Assembly: GCA_027486935.1 (NCBI GenBank)
Contig: JAIXOF010000052.1
Coordinates: 1 to 64,000, forward strand
Origin: Cyanobium sp. C1_MAG_00004
GTDB taxonomy: Bacteria; Cyanobacteriota; Cyanobacteriia; PCC-6307; Cyanobiaceae
Direction: 5' to 3'
Length of the DNA: 64,000 nt
In this document: positions 63,426 to 64,000 of the stretch, piece after piece
How positions within the stretch are numbered: position 1 is the stretch's first letter
Layout: each line of letters opens with the position of its first letter
Made by a program: the position numbers and the translations under genes
Notes under the pieces: generated by a model
Told to the model about the DNA's origin: nothing
Database searches by the model: none
Seen by the model: only the letters and a program-made list of their open reading frames with translations

Positions 63426-64000
63426 TCAGGCTGCAACGGCGGCCTTGTCGACCAGGCCCATGTTGGCCTTCTCACTGGGAGGGACCAGCACCTTGAAGCG
63501 GCCCCTGGCGCTGGGCCAGTCGGCCAGCAATGCGGCTGCCCTGGCGCTGCCGGTGGCCTGCAGATGGGCCTCGAGCAGGGGCTTGAGCACAGCCTCCTGC
63601 TCAGGGGTGGAGAGCTCGGTGATCGCCACAATCTCAGGATTGACCCGCTCGGTGAGCCCGCCGTTGTCATCGAGGATGAAGGCCACTCCACCGGTCATAC
63701 CGGCGCCGACGTTGCGGCCGGTGCTGCCGAGCACCACCACGACGCCACCGGTCATGTACTCGCAGCAGTGGTCCCCCACGCCCTCGACCACGGTGCGGCA
63801 ACCGCTGTTGCGCACGGCAAAACGCTCGCCGGCGCGGCCCAGGGCCAGCAGTTCACCGCCGGTGGCCCCATACAGGCAGGTGTTGCCCAGGATGACCTGA
63901 TCGCCGGGGTCCTTGACGGCAGCAGGGGGCACCACGGTGATCCGGCCACTGTTGATGCCCTTGCCGACGTAATCGTTGGCCTCGCCCACCAGGCGCACGT
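63426..64000 (-). CDS. gltB: Glutamate synthase large subunit, C-terminal part
   Basis: GOGAT, converting 2-oxoglutarate and glutamine to two glutamates. Only the last 191 codons are in the window; the gene continues beyond 64000. They form the GXGXG beta-helix domain: GEANDYVGKGINSGRITVVPP, NTCLYGATGGELLALGRAGERFAVRN (split), GVGDHCCEYMTGGVVVVLG. Whether it is the ferredoxin-dependent (GltS) or NADPH form cannot be told from this part; cyanobacteria usually carry the ferredoxin type. Confidence 0.95.
   Translation of the reverse strand, partial: VRLVGEANDYVGKGINSGRITVVPPAAVKDPGDQVILGNTCLYGATGGELLALGRAGERFAVRNSGCRTVVEGVGDHCCEYMTGGVVVVLGSTGRNVGAGMTGGVAFILDDNGGLTERVNPEIVAITELSTPEQEAVLKPLLEAHLQATGSARAAALLADWPSARGRFKVLVPPSEKANMGLVDKAAVAA

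Overview
The window comes from a GC-rich picocyanobacterium of the Synechococcus/Cyanobium lineage. The evidence is the photosystem I genes psaA, psaB, psaD, psaI and psaL, the cyanobacterial NDH-1 subunit NdhN, LdpA, a cyanobacterial-type glutamate-cysteine ligase, CurT/CAAD, DUF1815 and DUF2839 proteins, a RecA with a long N-terminal extension, and a ribosomal protein cluster in the cyanobacterial arrangement. Genes are dense, many neighbours overlap by ATGA, and GTG, TTG and probably CTG starts occur. No insertion sequence, prophage, rRNA operon or CRISPR array was seen.

Layout. (1) 1-12.7 kb, housekeeping and photosynthesis: hemF (cut by the left edge), then mrp-rodA-histidine kinase-like gene as a tight operon, monocistronic psaD with a clear terminator, trpE-gshA-ppc joined by ATGA overlaps, a GNAT gene, tRNA-Arg and recF. 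(2) 12.7-27.6 kb, mixed metabolism: speD, larE, a tandem-duplicated CobO-like gene, a minus-strand JAMM peptidase/MoeB-rhodanese/K+ channel group, curT, a fructosamine-kinase-like gene, a carotenoid desaturase-like gene, tyrA, a DinG-like protein that has lost its helicase motifs, small cyanobacterial proteins, recA behind a LexA-type box, a HAD gene that starts 3 nt after tRNA-Gln, and ndhN-ldpA. (3) 28.1-44.9 kb, one long plus-strand cluster from rplC to prfA with 27 ribosomal protein genes plus secY, adk, rpoA, truA and prfA; rpsJ, rpsN, rpmD and infA are absent from it. (4) 44.9-51.8 kb, a more accessory stretch: HNH protein, alr, tRNA-Ser, an LprI-like secreted protein, two paralogous LysR-like regulators, a beta-lactamase-fold serine hydrolase, an NlpC/P60 peptidase, and a family 2 glycosyltransferase. 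(5) 51.8-58.7 kb: a HEAT-like protein, psaI-psaL, a repeat-rich spacer, and psaA-psaB on the minus strand. (6) 58.7-64 kb: a secreted acidic-tailed protein of unknown function translationally coupled to a CbiG-CobJ fusion, tRNA-Pro, lipA, a YciI-like protein and the 3' end of gltB.

The window therefore combines the translation core, PSI biogenesis, cobalamin synthesis and adenosylation, carbon and nitrogen entry points (ppc, gltB, trpE, tyrA) and cell-envelope genes. The most unusual items are the degenerate helicase and kinase paralogues, the JAMM/E1/rhodanese operon, the envelope module with two LysR-like paralogues, the three short tandem-repeat arrays between psaL and psaB, and several tightly packed gene junctions. 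Functional calls rest on reading motifs by eye; no database search was run.
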